A DNA stretch of 64,000 nt from Flaveria trinervia (lineage: Eukaryota > Streptophyta > Magnoliopsida > Asterales > Asteraceae), in contig CM046451.1 of the NCBI GenBank assembly GCA_025506515.1, forward strand, positions 43,171,701-43,235,700, written 5' to 3'. Positions 21,386 to 31,025 of this stretch are shown here, piece by piece. The notes below the pieces were generated by a model. The model had not been told where the DNA came from, ran no database searches, and worked only from the letters and a program-made list of their open reading frames with translations. Position 1 is the first letter of the stretch. Every line of letters starts with the position of its first letter. The translations under genes and the position numbers were made by a program.

Positions 21386-21978
21386 AATGTTTATTATGAT
21401 GAGAATACCTATTAATTGGTGATTGAGAGGAAGTGGGGAGGCAAAGAAGCTGCTGAAATCAGATTATTCAGTGGCTATGAAGTGAGACTACTGGATCAAT
21501 CATACATTCAATAAATATACACAAGGCACTTTAGAGAGATATCAAACAAAATTGGGTCAAGAAAATCTATATTTCTTTCTAAAGTGTATCAAAATATTGA
21601 AGATGGCTTATGATTAGATTAGTGCTAAGAGGGAGAAAAGGAAGAAGAAGAAGACACCTTTACAGTTGGGCAACATTTTCGAACTTGAAGTTGATGTAGA
21701 TGGTTCCCTCTTGATTCACAGGGATGGGCTGTCAACAGTGTCCATTTGGGAACAATTTCTCTAATGAAGCTACCACTTGAAGCAATTCATGATATGAGCA
21801 AAATGAAGATTCATGTACTAAGCAAGGACAAAATGACAGATGCTCAAGATTTTGTCATCATGATCAAGGTAATTTTGGATCCAAGTCAAGCAGCACCTTT
21901 TACACCACCAGAAGACCCAGCAGAATCATCACAACATCAATAACCTCCCAAACATTAAGGAAAACTAGGCTGTATAAT
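21386..21978 (+). pseudogene. Copia-N 3' tail of the third gene and untranslated end
   Basis: The last coding-like frame is 21746-21943 (MGTISLMKLPLEAIHDMSKMK, ending in a Pro/Ser tail with TAA 21941). The part before it is broken. A short untranslated stretch leads to the PPT. Confidence 0.45.
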
Positions 21979-21993
21979 CCTTAGGGGGAGTAT
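21979..21993 (+). promoter_or_regulatory. Copia-N terminal polypurine tract
   Basis: CCTTAGGGGGAGTAT lies directly before the 3' LTR TG. It would prime plus-strand DNA synthesis. Confidence 0.85.
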
Positions 21994-22700
21994 TGTTGCA
22001 CCCTGAAAGGATCATACACACCAACACAATGGGTGATTTGATGATTGCTCTGCTGAAATACCTCAAGTCCAAGAAGAAATGCGGATAAAAATCTGCTAAG
22101 GAAAAGAACAAGTGTTGTCTTCCGCATTTGTCAATGCGAAAGACATAATGATAATGTGGACAAGTATTTACTCTTCCGCATTGACTAATGCGGAAGACTA
22201 AAAGTTAATGCGGACAAGACTTTGCTTATCCGCATTTGACAAATGCGGATGGCCGAACAAATGCGCATAAGTATTTGTTCATCAACATTAACCAATGTGG
22301 ATGACCAACATACTAATGCGGATGATCAAGTGAAGAAATGTTGATCAACTTAACTCATCCGTATTTGTCAATGAGGATGAACAAGCAAAGATGCGGATGA
22401 AGACTTAGACTTGTTCTGATGTAATAGGTCAGGGGTAGTTATGTTATTCTGTAAAAGGCATCTTGTCTGCCTATAAATAGAATAGATACCTCGTACATGA
22501 GGTGATGGCTGATAGATAGAGATTTTTGTTGTAATTATTCTCTGTAATTTATCAACTTTCATATATACAATACAAAAGCATTTATGAGTAATTTTCTTTC
22601 ATTGAATGTTCTTTGGTTGTTTGTTTCTGCCATTTAATCACTGACTTGATTGCCATATTCGGTTCACAGTAAGAATCTCACTCTTACTCAACCCCAGTCA
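21994..22700 (+). repeat. Copia-N 3' LTR
   Basis: TGTTGCACC to CCCCAGTCA, with hairpin array at 22113-22405 and TATAAATA at 22472-22479. Several hairpin arms have lost CpG by C-to-T or G-to-A changes compared with the 5' LTR, which fits decay of methylated sites. Confidence 0.93.
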
Positions 22701-22705
22701 ATTCT
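22701..22705. repeat. Target-site duplication of Copia-N, right copy (ATTCT)
   Basis: Identical to 7915-7919. The gypsy RT frame resumes immediately after it. Confidence 0.93.
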
Positions 22706-23003
22706 GATCTACTCGAAGAGCAAAGAAGAGCATGCCGGTCACATTCGGGAGGTGTTAGAGACATTAAGAAGGGAGAAGTTGTATGCCAAATTCTCCAAAT
22801 GCGTGTTCTGGTTGCACGAAGTTCAATTCTTGGGTCATGTGGTGAATCCTGCTAGAATCATGGTGGACCCGGCAAAGGTGGAGGCAGTGATGCAATGGAA
22901 GTCTCCAAAGACGCCATCCGAGATTCGTAGTTTCTTGGGGTTGGCGGCATATTATTGAAGGTTCATTCAGGAATTTTCCAAGATCGCTTCTCCACTAACC
23001 AAG
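22706..23003 (+). pseudogene. pol: Gypsy-G reverse transcriptase, 3' part
   Basis: It resumes just after the FIDD motif: EEHAGHIREVLETLRREKLYAKFSKC, then FLGHVV and EIRSFLGLAAYY, the usual end of the RT thumb. TGA at 22956-22958 stands where related elements usually carry Arg, and the frame then continues into the RNase H. Confidence 0.86.
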
Positions 23004-23648
23004 TTGAGTCGAAAGGATGTAATGTTTATATGGGGTCAAGCTCAAGAGAAAGCATTCGAGGAGTTAAAGGCGAGGTTGACTCAAGCTCTTGTTGTGTCAT
23101 TACTCGCAGGAAGCGTGGATTTGCTGGTCTACTCTGATGCTTTCTACTCAGGGTTGGGGTGCGTGCTAATGCAAAGAGGGAAGGTTATAGCATATGCATC
23201 CCGACAGTTCAAAGTTCATGAGGTCAATTATCCCACTCATGACTTAGAGCTAGTAGTTGTGGTCTTTGCACTAAAGATTTGGAGGCACTATTTGTACGGG
23301 ACAAAGTGCACCATGTTCACCGACCATAAGAGCTTGAAGTACTTCTTCAAGCAAAAAGATCTGAACATGAGGCAGAGAAGATGGTTGGAGCTCATAAAAG
23401 ATTATGACTGCGAGATCCACTATCATCCGGGCAAAGCCAACGAGGTGGCTGATGCCCTTAGCCGAAAAAGACCCGAGCCAATTCAGGTGAAAACATACCA
23501 ACTAATCATGACCTCCAATATAATGAAGCAAGTCAAAGAGTTTCAAGATGAGGCGCTGAAAGAAGATCATCTTAACTCTGAAAGGATGAGAGGTCTGGTT
23601 GGGGAATTGCGTGAAAACACACTTGGTGTTAAAACTCGATTTGGATGA
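23004..23648 (+). CDS. pol: Gypsy-G RNase H
   Basis: Open frame, in phase with the RT upstream stop. Catalytic acidic residues are visible in VYSDAFYSGLG, DLELVVVVFALKIWRHYL, FTDHKSLKYFF and VADALSRK. It degrades the RNA strand during reverse transcription. It ends at TGA 23646, after which the same frame carries the integrase. Confidence 0.87.
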   Translation: MSRKDVMFIWGQAQEKAFEELKARLTQALVVSLLAGSVDLLVYSDAFYSGLGCVLMQRGKVIAYASRQFKVHEVNYPTHDLELVVVVFALKIWRHYLYGTKCTMFTDHKSLKYFFKQKDLNMRQRRWLELIKDYDCEIHYHPGKANEVADALSRKRPEPIQVKTYQLIMTSNIMKQVKEFQDEALKEDHLNSERMRGLVGELRENTLGVKTRFG

Positions 23649-24117
23649 GTGTGGATTCCTTGTTTCGGGGATCTACGTGTGAGGATTATGGATGAAGCTC
23701 ACAATACTCAATACTCCATTCATCCTAGTGCCACAAAAATGTATCAAGATATGAAGAAAGATTATTGGTGGCCGGGTATGAAGCGTGATGTGGTGGAGTA
23801 TGTGCCTCACTTGCTTAAAGGTGAAGGCCAAGCATCAAAAGCCGTATGGGAAGATCCAACCTTTGGATATACCGGAATGGAAGTGGGAGATCATCACCAT
23901 GGATTTCATTACAAAGTTGTCCCGTACTCCAAAAGGGTATGATTCCATATTGGTGATTGTCGATCGTCTGACGAAGAGTGCTCACTTCCTACCGATCCGC
24001 GAGACATATTCATCTGAGAGGTTGGCGGATCTATTCATCAAGGAAATTGTAACTCGTCATGGTGTGCTGATGTCTATTGTATCCAAACGTGACACCCAGT
24101 TTACATCCAAATTCTAG
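23649..24117 (+). pseudogene. pol: Gypsy-G integrase, zinc domain and first two catalytic residues
   Basis: HHCC zinc domain: HNTQYSIHPSATKM and YWWPGMKRDV, then CLTC, which is in the next frame after a shift near 23800. The catalytic Asp is at 23902 (MDFITKL) and the second at 24091 (KRDTQFTSKF). TAG at 24115 interrupts the frame. Confidence 0.85.
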
Positions 24118-24640
24118 AAGAAATTCCACGATGCCATGGGGACGAGGTTACATATTAGCACGGCTTATCATCACCAAACTGATGGTCAGTCAGAAAGGAC
24201 CATTCAGACATTGGAAGACATGCTTTGGACATGTGTGATTGATTTTGGGGGAATTTGGGATGACCACTTACCGTTAGCTGAATTCTCATACAACAACAAC
24301 TATCATGCCAGTATTAGCATGCCACCATATGAGATGCTATACGGTAGGAGATGCAGAACACCCATTTGTTGGGGTGATATTGGTAAGAAGGAATTGGAGA
24401 GCGTCGAGGTAATTGAAGCTACGACTGATAAGCTTAAGAAGATTAAAGCCTTCATGAAGGCAGCTAAAGATAGATAGAAGTCGTATGCCGATAAACGACG
24501 TAGACCGATTGAGTTCCTAGTGGGTGACCGGGTTATGCTGAAGCTCTCACCTTGGAAGGCTATCAACCGATTCAGGAAATGAGGTAAGCTAAGCCAGAGA
24601 TACATAGGACCTTTCTGAATCATTGCTCGAGTAGGAGAGG
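24118..24640 (+). pseudogene. pol: Gypsy-G integrase, catalytic Glu and C-terminal part
   Basis: TAYHHQTDGQSERTIQTLED contains the catalytic Glu at 24193. It is followed by PYEMLYGRRCRTP, and by the GPY/F region (RYIGPF) near 24600. In-frame stops at 24475, 24580 and 24616 interrupt it. Confidence 0.83.
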
Positions 24641-24942
24641 TGGCCTATAGATTGGAGTTACCAGACGAGTTAAGTGGAATTCACCCGACATTCCATGTAT
24701 CTCATCTGAGAAAGTGCTTAGCTAATGAAGACATGATTGTCCCACTGGATGACATCAAAGTAGATGAAAGGCTCAATTATGTGGAGCAACCAGTGGCAAT
24801 CATCGATCATAAAGAGAAGAGGTTGAGGAATAAAGTGGTTCCTCTATGCGTGTACAGTGGAAGCACAAGAAGGATCCTAATCTACATTGGATACTGAGGA
24901 GGAGATGAGGCAGCACTACCTTCATCTGTTTGAGGAATAACA
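24641..24942 (+). pseudogene. pol: Gypsy-G integrase tail with chromodomain-like end
   Basis: YRLELPDELSGIHPTFHVSHLRK is the conserved end of chromovirus integrase. YVEQPVAIIDHKEKRLRNKVVPL then starts a Tekay-type chromodomain. A shift near 24855 moves the rest (a TEEEMRQHY-like block) to another frame, ending at TAA 24940. Such domains steer integration to heterochromatin in this family. Confidence 0.75.
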
Positions 24943-24965
24943 GGTTTCTGGGACGAAACTTATTT

Positions 24966-24981
24966 AAGGGGGGGGTGGGCT
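24966..24981 (+). promoter_or_regulatory. Gypsy-G polypurine tract
   Basis: AAGGGGGGGGTGGGCT lies directly before the 3' LTR start TGTAACACC. Confidence 0.85.
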
Positions 24982-27004
24982 TGTAACACCTAGTTATTTC
25001 TTAAAAGAAAAGAAAGAATAAGAGTTGAAGAATAAAGAAAGGAAATGTTAATAAAACCCAAGTTGAGGGGTTAAAAGTGTAAAAAGGACAAAAGTACAAA
25101 AAGTTGGTGTAAAGATGGGCTTGGCCGCCCACCCTCAGTTCACATCACCATTTTCATTCGGTTTTAGAGAGAAAGAGCAGAGAAACTCACGGTTTAAGAG
25201 AATAAGAAAAAGAGAATTGAATTCAAGGTAAGAATTTGAAGTTTTAAGTGTTCATGTTGGGTTTTTGTCTTGGTTATAGGCTTATGTGCTTATGTGCTTG
25301 TGTTTGTGTCCGTGTGTGTGTGTGTTTTGGGTGTGTTTTTAGGTGTTCAAACTCATTTGCAAACGGGTTAGAAGGAAGAAACACCCAAGTTGCACTAGGT
25401 GAGTTTCTAGACCTCGGTTTTACTTGTTTTAACTTTTCTTGGGGCTGAAAATGTATTAAAAAGTTTTTCAAATGTTTATGTATGTATACCCGTATGTATT
25501 ATGCATGTTTGATGTTGGTTCTTAGATGCTTATAGGTTGTTCATGCTTAGACTAGCCTTGGTAAGCTTAGAACAGATAGGTTTGATCTTTGGATTCGAAA
25601 TTATCCTAGAAACAGGTTCAACAGAAGGTTCATGTGCCTAAATAAGGTCCATGCGCTGGAATTTGCCTTAGAAATGATAAGTGTATCTCATGCGCCTGAA
25701 CAGTGCCCTCATGCGCCTAGAAAATTAGTTAGACGCCTAAGTGTAGGGCATGCGCCCCAATAGTACCCATGCGTCTGAATATTTCCATGCGCCTAAGTTT
25801 CCATACGCCCGAATAAACCCATGCGTCTAAGTGTCCATGCGTCCGAATGGGTCATACGCCCAAATAGTGTCCATACGTCTGAATGGTTCATGCGCCTAAG
25901 TGTTAAAACAGCTAAGTGTTGGCTGATGTGCCTGTATGGTGATGAAGCGCCTAAACCGGGCCCATGCACCCAAATAGTGTCTAAGCGCCTAACACTAAAA
26001 ATTTATTACAGAATTCTTGGGAGTTTGTGCTCTTAGGGTTTTCACCAAGGTTTGACTAGGGTTTATTAGTGATGGGTTTCATGCATGATTATGATGGTTT
26101 TATGATTGCTCTTTATTTTATTATTGTTATTAATAATATTATTATTAATATTATTATCATTATTAGTATGTGACTTTACGTGGTGTTTATATTCATAACG
26201 TAAAGTATTACTAATAATAAAGAGGAAGAGCAATAAAGAAGAGAACTGAAACTTTAAACAAAATGTTAACAAGTCTTGCAAGCTTACGAGAGGTACACGA
26301 CTATGTTGCCGTTAGCTCAACTGTGTTGCGGGTTAGCTACCCTATTATGCACACGGGGCCGGTCAATTGAGACTTGGGACCTTTGTAGCATACCCTAGGT
26401 GTCTGGGTCGGCCTTATATACAGTATATAGAACCCCTTGTGGGATAAAGAGGGCCCAACACCGTTTCCCCCACGCATACAGTTTAGGGTATTGCTCATTG
26501 GTCCATAAATATAGTGAAAGATAAAGATAAAAGAATGCAGAGTAAACAAGGCATACAGTAAAGAGATAAAGCATTACCTAATTGTATGGTTAATGTGTGC
26601 TCATGTATGAAGAGATGAAGTTTTCATAAAAAGAGTATTTTCATATATATACCTACAGAAAGTATTTTATTACTTTTAAAACTAGAACTCACGTAGCAAC
26701 ACTAACTTTTATACATTTTTAGTTGGCAGATAATTATTGCTGAGGATGGCTCGAGGGTGAAGCTACTCGGCAGGGAAAGACTAACATCCATTCATACTTA
26801 TTATGGTTGTTGTTTTGTAATGCAGTTAAACAGTTCTTTGGTACTTAATTAAGCAATAGTGTATTGCTTAACAATAGTGTTTTTATGAAATGAATGGTTT
26901 TTGGTAAAGTAATTCCGCTGCTTAAGTTTGTAAATTTATAATGTTTTAAGGTATTTAATGCTTTGAATGACCAACTGTGAGATCTCCGGGAATGGGGCCT
27001 TACA
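24982..27004 (+). repeat. Gypsy-G 3' LTR (complete, 2023 bp)
   Basis: It runs from TGTAACACC to GGGGCCTTACA and is followed by the TSD ACTAA. It holds the motif array at 25628-25992 and the palindrome at 26108-26231. The last 258 bp are absent from the 5' LTR. Confidence 0.92.
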
Positions 27005-27009
27005 ACTAA
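27005..27009. repeat. Target-site duplication of Gypsy-G, right copy (ACTAA)
   Basis: Identical to 3547-3551. The Copia-M spacer resumes directly after it. Confidence 0.9.
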
Positions 27010-27239
27010 GTATTTAATAAACTTGATTTCAACATTTTACTTAGTTTTATTAAGTTATTTTTCAATTTGAGTCTCAGGTCTTGTTAGGGCCGAATGTCGT
27101 AAATTAGGGCTCAAATAAACCGAAATTTGGTTAGATAGCACTGCATTGTACCTGTGTAAACACCAAAACATGTCAGAATGTCACAATATGTAGTCAAATT
27201 AGGTCTGAAGAAATTTTGGCAGAGTAACGACACTTTATG

Positions 27240-27600
27240 CGATTTTAGGGCGAATGAGTAGTGATGAGTATATGCGATCAACTACAGCCTTATTTATACT
27301 GAATCTGATTTCAATCGGATGACTGGACCTATTCGCTCTTTTCATTCAAGCGATTAGATCTCAGTCGTGCGATTGGTTCAGTCGATCACATTCAGTCGGC
27401 CGACTGGGTTTCAGTCGGGCGAATGACTCATTCGCATAACTCCATTCGGGCGACTGGCTCAATCTTGTAAGCCATTCGTGTAAATAGTTCATACTCAAGC
27501 TCCATTCGGTTGTTTAAGGCGTTATGGTCAAATCGTACGATTGGTCCATACTCATGGTCCAGTCGTGCGAATGGATCATACTCATGATTTTGACTTTATG
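27240..27600. repeat. TCAGTCG/CGACTGA motif array in Copia-M spacer
   Basis: Short inverted motifs such as TCAGTCGGGCGAATGA and CATTCGGGCGACTGG recur every 15-30 bp in both orientations. Counterparts are at 41468-41760 in Copia-P and in the family's LTRs. Confidence 0.8.
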
Positions 27601-27635
27601 ACCAATTGAAATTTTACACCATTTAACTTATTGAT

Positions 27636-27800
27636 TAAACATTTTGAGCATTCGATCATCTCAGACATGATCCTTTTAACTTTGAAATCTTTTGATCACC
27701 TCAGACGTGATCTTTTTAAAACAATTTGTCACCTCAGACGTGACTCACTTTACATTTGAAACCATGTGTGGTCACCTCAGACGTGACCCCTTTTAAGTGA
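27636..27800. repeat. Tandem TCACCTCAGACGTGA units
   Basis: Four units about 40-50 bp apart, each with TCAC and GTGA as inverted ends around CTCAGAC. The equivalent stretch in Copia-P is 41276-41412, in reverse orientation and more degraded. Confidence 0.75.
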
Positions 27801-28358
27801 TTGAATCCCAGATTGAATTCCATGACATAGTCAGACATATAACCTAAATTGACAAACTTAAACAATAGAACTACTAGAAATTAAGACATATTTTTGTGAT
27901 TTTGTGTGAGGTGGAAATCCTAAGATTGAAATCTAGCAAATTTATTTCTTGAACAGGCAGCTTCAAGTTATTTTGACCATAAGGGGAATGATTCATTATG
28001 GAATCATACAGGTAATCAAATCATTCAGGACATCTTACAAAAATCATTTGATGCTAGATTCTTGTTTTCATCCAGAGTTATTTGCAAATTAAGGAAATCA
28101 TACTAGTACTTTAAGACACACACATTGATTTGGACTTTCAAAAATTGCAGCGATGATAATTGTCAGTATACTAGTCCACTTAAATCCAAACACAGAGTTT
28201 TGACACAGATTGGTGATAGTTTAAGGTTTAATTATTTCAACAAGCATTTGTGGATCCCACACTTATATGGTAATCAACATTCCTCAGGAGATTTTTGAGC
28301 GGTCTACGGGTATTTTGAAAAGAAGAAACTATTCTTAGAGCTTTCAAAGAGAAGCCAA

Positions 28359-28392
28359 GCCTCAGGTCAGTGCCACGGCACAATAGAGAGGC
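28359..28392 (-). ncRNA. Candidate structured RNA element, hairpin A (Copia-M spacer)
   Basis: An outer stem GCCTC/GAGGC encloses an inner stem GTGC/GCAC with a 4-nt loop. The Copia-P copy near 40653-40686 keeps the pairing with changes that form G-U pairs. It would act in the element RNA (minus strand here). Confidence 0.4.
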
Positions 28393-28419
28393 GGCAAACA
28401 ACAATGAATTCTAGAATAT

Positions 28420-28478
28420 ATAGGTTATGCTTATCCACAGGTCAGTGCCACCGCACAGCAGAGAGGCACATAACCTAT
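28420..28478 (-). ncRNA. Candidate structured RNA element, hairpin B (Copia-M spacer)
   Basis: A perfect 10-bp stem, ATAGGTTATG at 28420-28429 and CATAACCTAT at 28469-28478, encloses a GTGCCACCGCAC core. Copia-P conserves the stem exactly at 39438-39447 and 39487-39496. Confidence 0.5.
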
Positions 28479-29070
28479 CTTCTTGTTTAATCAATTTATA
28501 TGTTGCACAGATCTCAACAACAACATAGGTTATTAGTTTGATTGCTTTTTGCATTTTTCATCATGTGCTTTGCTCATATTTTGGTCATCCGCACACTTTT
28601 GTGGCGTTAATTTTGCTCGTCACCCCTTATTGGAACTTTTTTGATTGTGTTAACCAGGGATAAGATGATAACCCACAGCTCATTGAACAGTTTAGTTTGA
28701 TCTTCACATCACGGAAGAGGTCTACTTATCTATTGTGTTGAATCTACCGACATATCATGTAATGGTCTAGCAACCTCTAGGTCTACTTTCTTCGTGTTAC
28801 CTTAGTAGTAGCTTGTTTTACTATCATTTTTCCTTTTATTTTTGCTCAGACTTCTCAGACTTATACTTTGAATTTCGCATCTACTTCAATTTAAATTTTT
28901 TATAGTCCCAAATGCTTTGTTCCTGTGCACTATCATTTTTCATAGTCTTTGAATCGACATCTCATATACGATCTTATTTCTATGCTTTCCTGTCCTCCTC
29001 CCTCCCTTATTTTTATTTTTTATATTTTATTTTTTTATTTTTTTATTTTTTTTATTACTAACTTAACCTA

Positions 29071-29087
29071 TTCTCCCCCTAAAATTC
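29071..29087 (-). promoter_or_regulatory. Internal polypurine-tract-like site in Copia-M
   Basis: On the minus strand it reads GAATTTTAGGGGGAGAA, about 120 bases after the end of pol and far from the 3' LTR. Copia-P has a degraded copy near 38859-38883. Confidence 0.55.
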
Positions 29088-29206
29088 TAAACCCCTAAAC
29101 GATTTGCGTTTTTAGGATTTTAATAGGTGAAGAACTGAAACCAATAAATTAAATTAAATAAACTAGAATAAAAGAAAATAAAAGACAAAAGACATGATGC
29201 ATCGGA

Positions 29207-29884
29207 CTAGACCTGTTCATCGTCTAGAATTACATCACTTTTCTTTTTAACGTCGTTGACCTCTAACAAATATAGAAAACGTGGTTTATCAAAAGCTTTA
29301 GTATAAAGGTCAGCTCGTTGAAAATCCGTATTTATTTTAACAACATCGACTAGATTCTTTTCAAAACAATCACGTATAAAGTGATATTTTATGCCAATGT
29401 GTTTGGCCTTAGGATGTTGGACAGGATTTTTAGTAATGGCTATTGCAACAGAATTATCAAAAAATATAGGGGTGTTAGAAAATTTCAAACCGTAGTCCCG
29501 CATCTGCTGTTGAATCCAAATGATGTTAGAACAGCAGCTTGCCGCAGCAACATATTCAGCTTGACAAGTTGACAATGCAACTGATGTTTGCTTCTTACAC
29601 TGCCACATGACTAATCTTCTCCCAAAGAATTGACAACCTGCTGAGGTGGATTTGTAGTTCATCTTGCAGCCACCATAATCCGAATCACTGTACTCGGTTA
29701 GCTTGAAATCATCATCATGAGGATTCCACAATCCAAGTGTGGGTGTACCCTTCAGATAACAAAATATCCTTTTGACCCTAATAAGATGGTTAACTTTTGG
29801 TTTTGCCTGATATCTTGAACAAAGACATGTTGCATGCACAATATCAGGTATTGAGGCAGTGAGGTACATAAGGGATCCAATCAT
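29207..29884 (-). CDS. pol: Copia-M RNase H
   Basis: One open frame of 225 codons. MIGSLMYLTAS, YSDSDYGGCKMNYKSTSAG with the catalytic Asp, STCQAEYVAAASCC with the Glu, NPVQHPKAKHI, and ADLYTKAFDKPRF before the end. TAG is at 29209-29207. The domain looks complete, but RT upstream is in broken frames. Confidence 0.87.
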   Translation of the reverse strand: MIGSLMYLTASIPDIVHATCLCSRYQAKPKVNHLIRVKRIFCYLKGTPTLGLWNPHDDDFKLTEYSDSDYGGCKMNYKSTSAGCQFFGRRLVMWQCKKQTSVALSTCQAEYVAAASCCSNIIWIQQQMRDYGLKFSNTPIFFDNSVAIAITKNPVQHPKAKHIGIKYHFIRDCFEKNLVDVVKINTDFQRADLYTKAFDKPRFLYLLEVNDVKKKSDVILDDEQV

Positions 29885-30504
29885 TCCTCAATACATGGTG
29901 GCATCAACCAGATCACCATTCTCGTCGGGTGCTACATCATGATTTGTAGCAAGTGGAGTTCCAGTTGTGAAAGCATTCTCCATGTCAAACAACTAAGAAT
30001 ATCCCCTACATACTTGGTCTCATGTAGAAATATACCCTTTGGTGTTTGATCCACCTATAACCCGAGAAACAACTTCATCTCTCCCATGGCACTCATTTCA
30101 CATTCTACCTCCATTACCACTTCAAATTCCTTACATAATTCTTCATTCTTGGCACCGAAGATTATGTCATCAACGTAAATTTTAACCAACAGCAGATCAC
30201 CATCTTTTTCTTTGTTGAACAGTGTACATTCAATTACACCTCTGCGAATTCCGTGTTTCACAAGGTGAGTTGAGAGTTTTTCATACCATGCTCTCGGGGC
30301 TTGGTGAAGCCCGTAGAGAGCCTTATCCAGTTTGTAAACTTTGTCCTGATGATATGGATCCTCAAATCCCTCAGGTTGACTAACATACACTATTTCCTTG
30401 ATTTCAGCATGAACAAATGCACTCTTTACATCCAATTGATAGAATTTACTCTTCATGTAAGAGGCATAGGCTAGGAAGACACGAGTTGCTTCCATTCTCG
30501 CCAC
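29885..30504 (-). pseudogene. pol: Copia-M RT palm and connection
   Basis: Frame 30504-30055 starts in MARMEATRVFLAYAS and includes YQLDVKSAFVHAEI, YKLDKALYGLHQAPRAWYE and catalytic YVDD at 30177-30166. It ends at MKLFLGL. Bases 30054-29885 continue the connection region in a shifted frame with a stop. Confidence 0.86.
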
Positions 30505-31025
30505 AGGTGCAAATACTTCATTGTAATCAATTCCCTCGACTTGTCAAAATCTTTAAACTACAAGCCAAGCCTTGTAACAGATGTTGACACCTAGGTCATT
30601 TTTACATTTCAAGACCCACTTGGTGTCAATGACCTAGCACATTTAGGTCTATCTACCAGTGTCCATACACCTAACTTCTTGTACGGAAGAAGTTTTTCTT
30701 GCATGGAACTCACTAATGCCTCATCATTTAGGGCTTCATTAACATATTTTGGCTTGAACTGAGACCCAAAACAATGATAACCACCATCGTGAAGGTAACC
30801 TTTCTCCATTACTGAGGCATAATCAGCTGAATACAGTTGATTTCTTGTCTGAACTCCTGATCTGATATCCCTAATGACATTGTCCAGAGGATGATAGACG
30901 TTTAGGCATGATCCAGGAGTGGTGGGAACAGCTACCTCAGAATCAAGATTATGAACATTTGGTTTAGTATCTGAGGCAGTAGGAGTGTGAGATTCTGAAG
31001 ACTTAGAGGCATCAATGGAAGATGC
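30505..31025 (-). pseudogene. pol: Copia-M integrase-RT linker and RT N-terminus
   Basis: Minus-strand fragments match Copia-P 36900-37450: a Ser/Pro/Thr linker, an IRDIRSG boundary near 30860, then MEKGYLHDGGYHCF and KYVNEALNDEALVSSMQE. Several stops and shifts break it. Confidence 0.75.

Larger units (their letters stand above)
7920..22700 (+). mobile_element. Copia-N: 14.8-kb SIRE-like retrotransposon with third gene
   Basis: Two LTRs of 708 and 707 bp with TG...CA ends, a PBS, gag, protease, integrase, RT, RNase H, a 2.4-kb spacer, a 4-kb third gene and a PPT, flanked by ATTCT. The gene order is that of Ty1/copia. Length and post-pol gene fit SIRE/Maximus. An antisense solo LTR of the same family lies in the spacer. 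Many frameshifts and stops show it is not autonomous now. Confidence 0.93.
3552..27004 (+). mobile_element. Gypsy-G: Tekay/Del-like chromovirus, interrupted by Copia-N
   Basis: The order is LTR, gag with one zinc knuckle, protease, RT, RNase H, integrase, a chromodomain-like tail, PPT and LTR. RT before integrase is the Ty3/gypsy order. The RT wording (RYPLPRI, LFDQLQGA) and the C-terminal tail fit Tekay/Del chromoviruses. Copia-N occupies 7920-22700 plus a 5-bp TSD; without it the element is about 8.7 kb. In-frame stops at 6047, 6479, 7033, 22956, 23646, 24115 and 24475, and frameshifts near 6490, 23800 and 24855, make it defective. Confidence 0.9.
27010..29206 (-). other. Copia-M spacer between pol and third gene, right part
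   Basis: No coding content. It contains the TCAGTCG motif array (27240-27600), four TCACCTCAGACGTGA units (27636-27800), two hairpins (28359-28392, 28420-28478), a T-rich run (29010-29060) and an internal PPT-like site (29071-29087). All are also found, sometimes degraded, in the Copia-P spacer. Confidence 0.8.
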
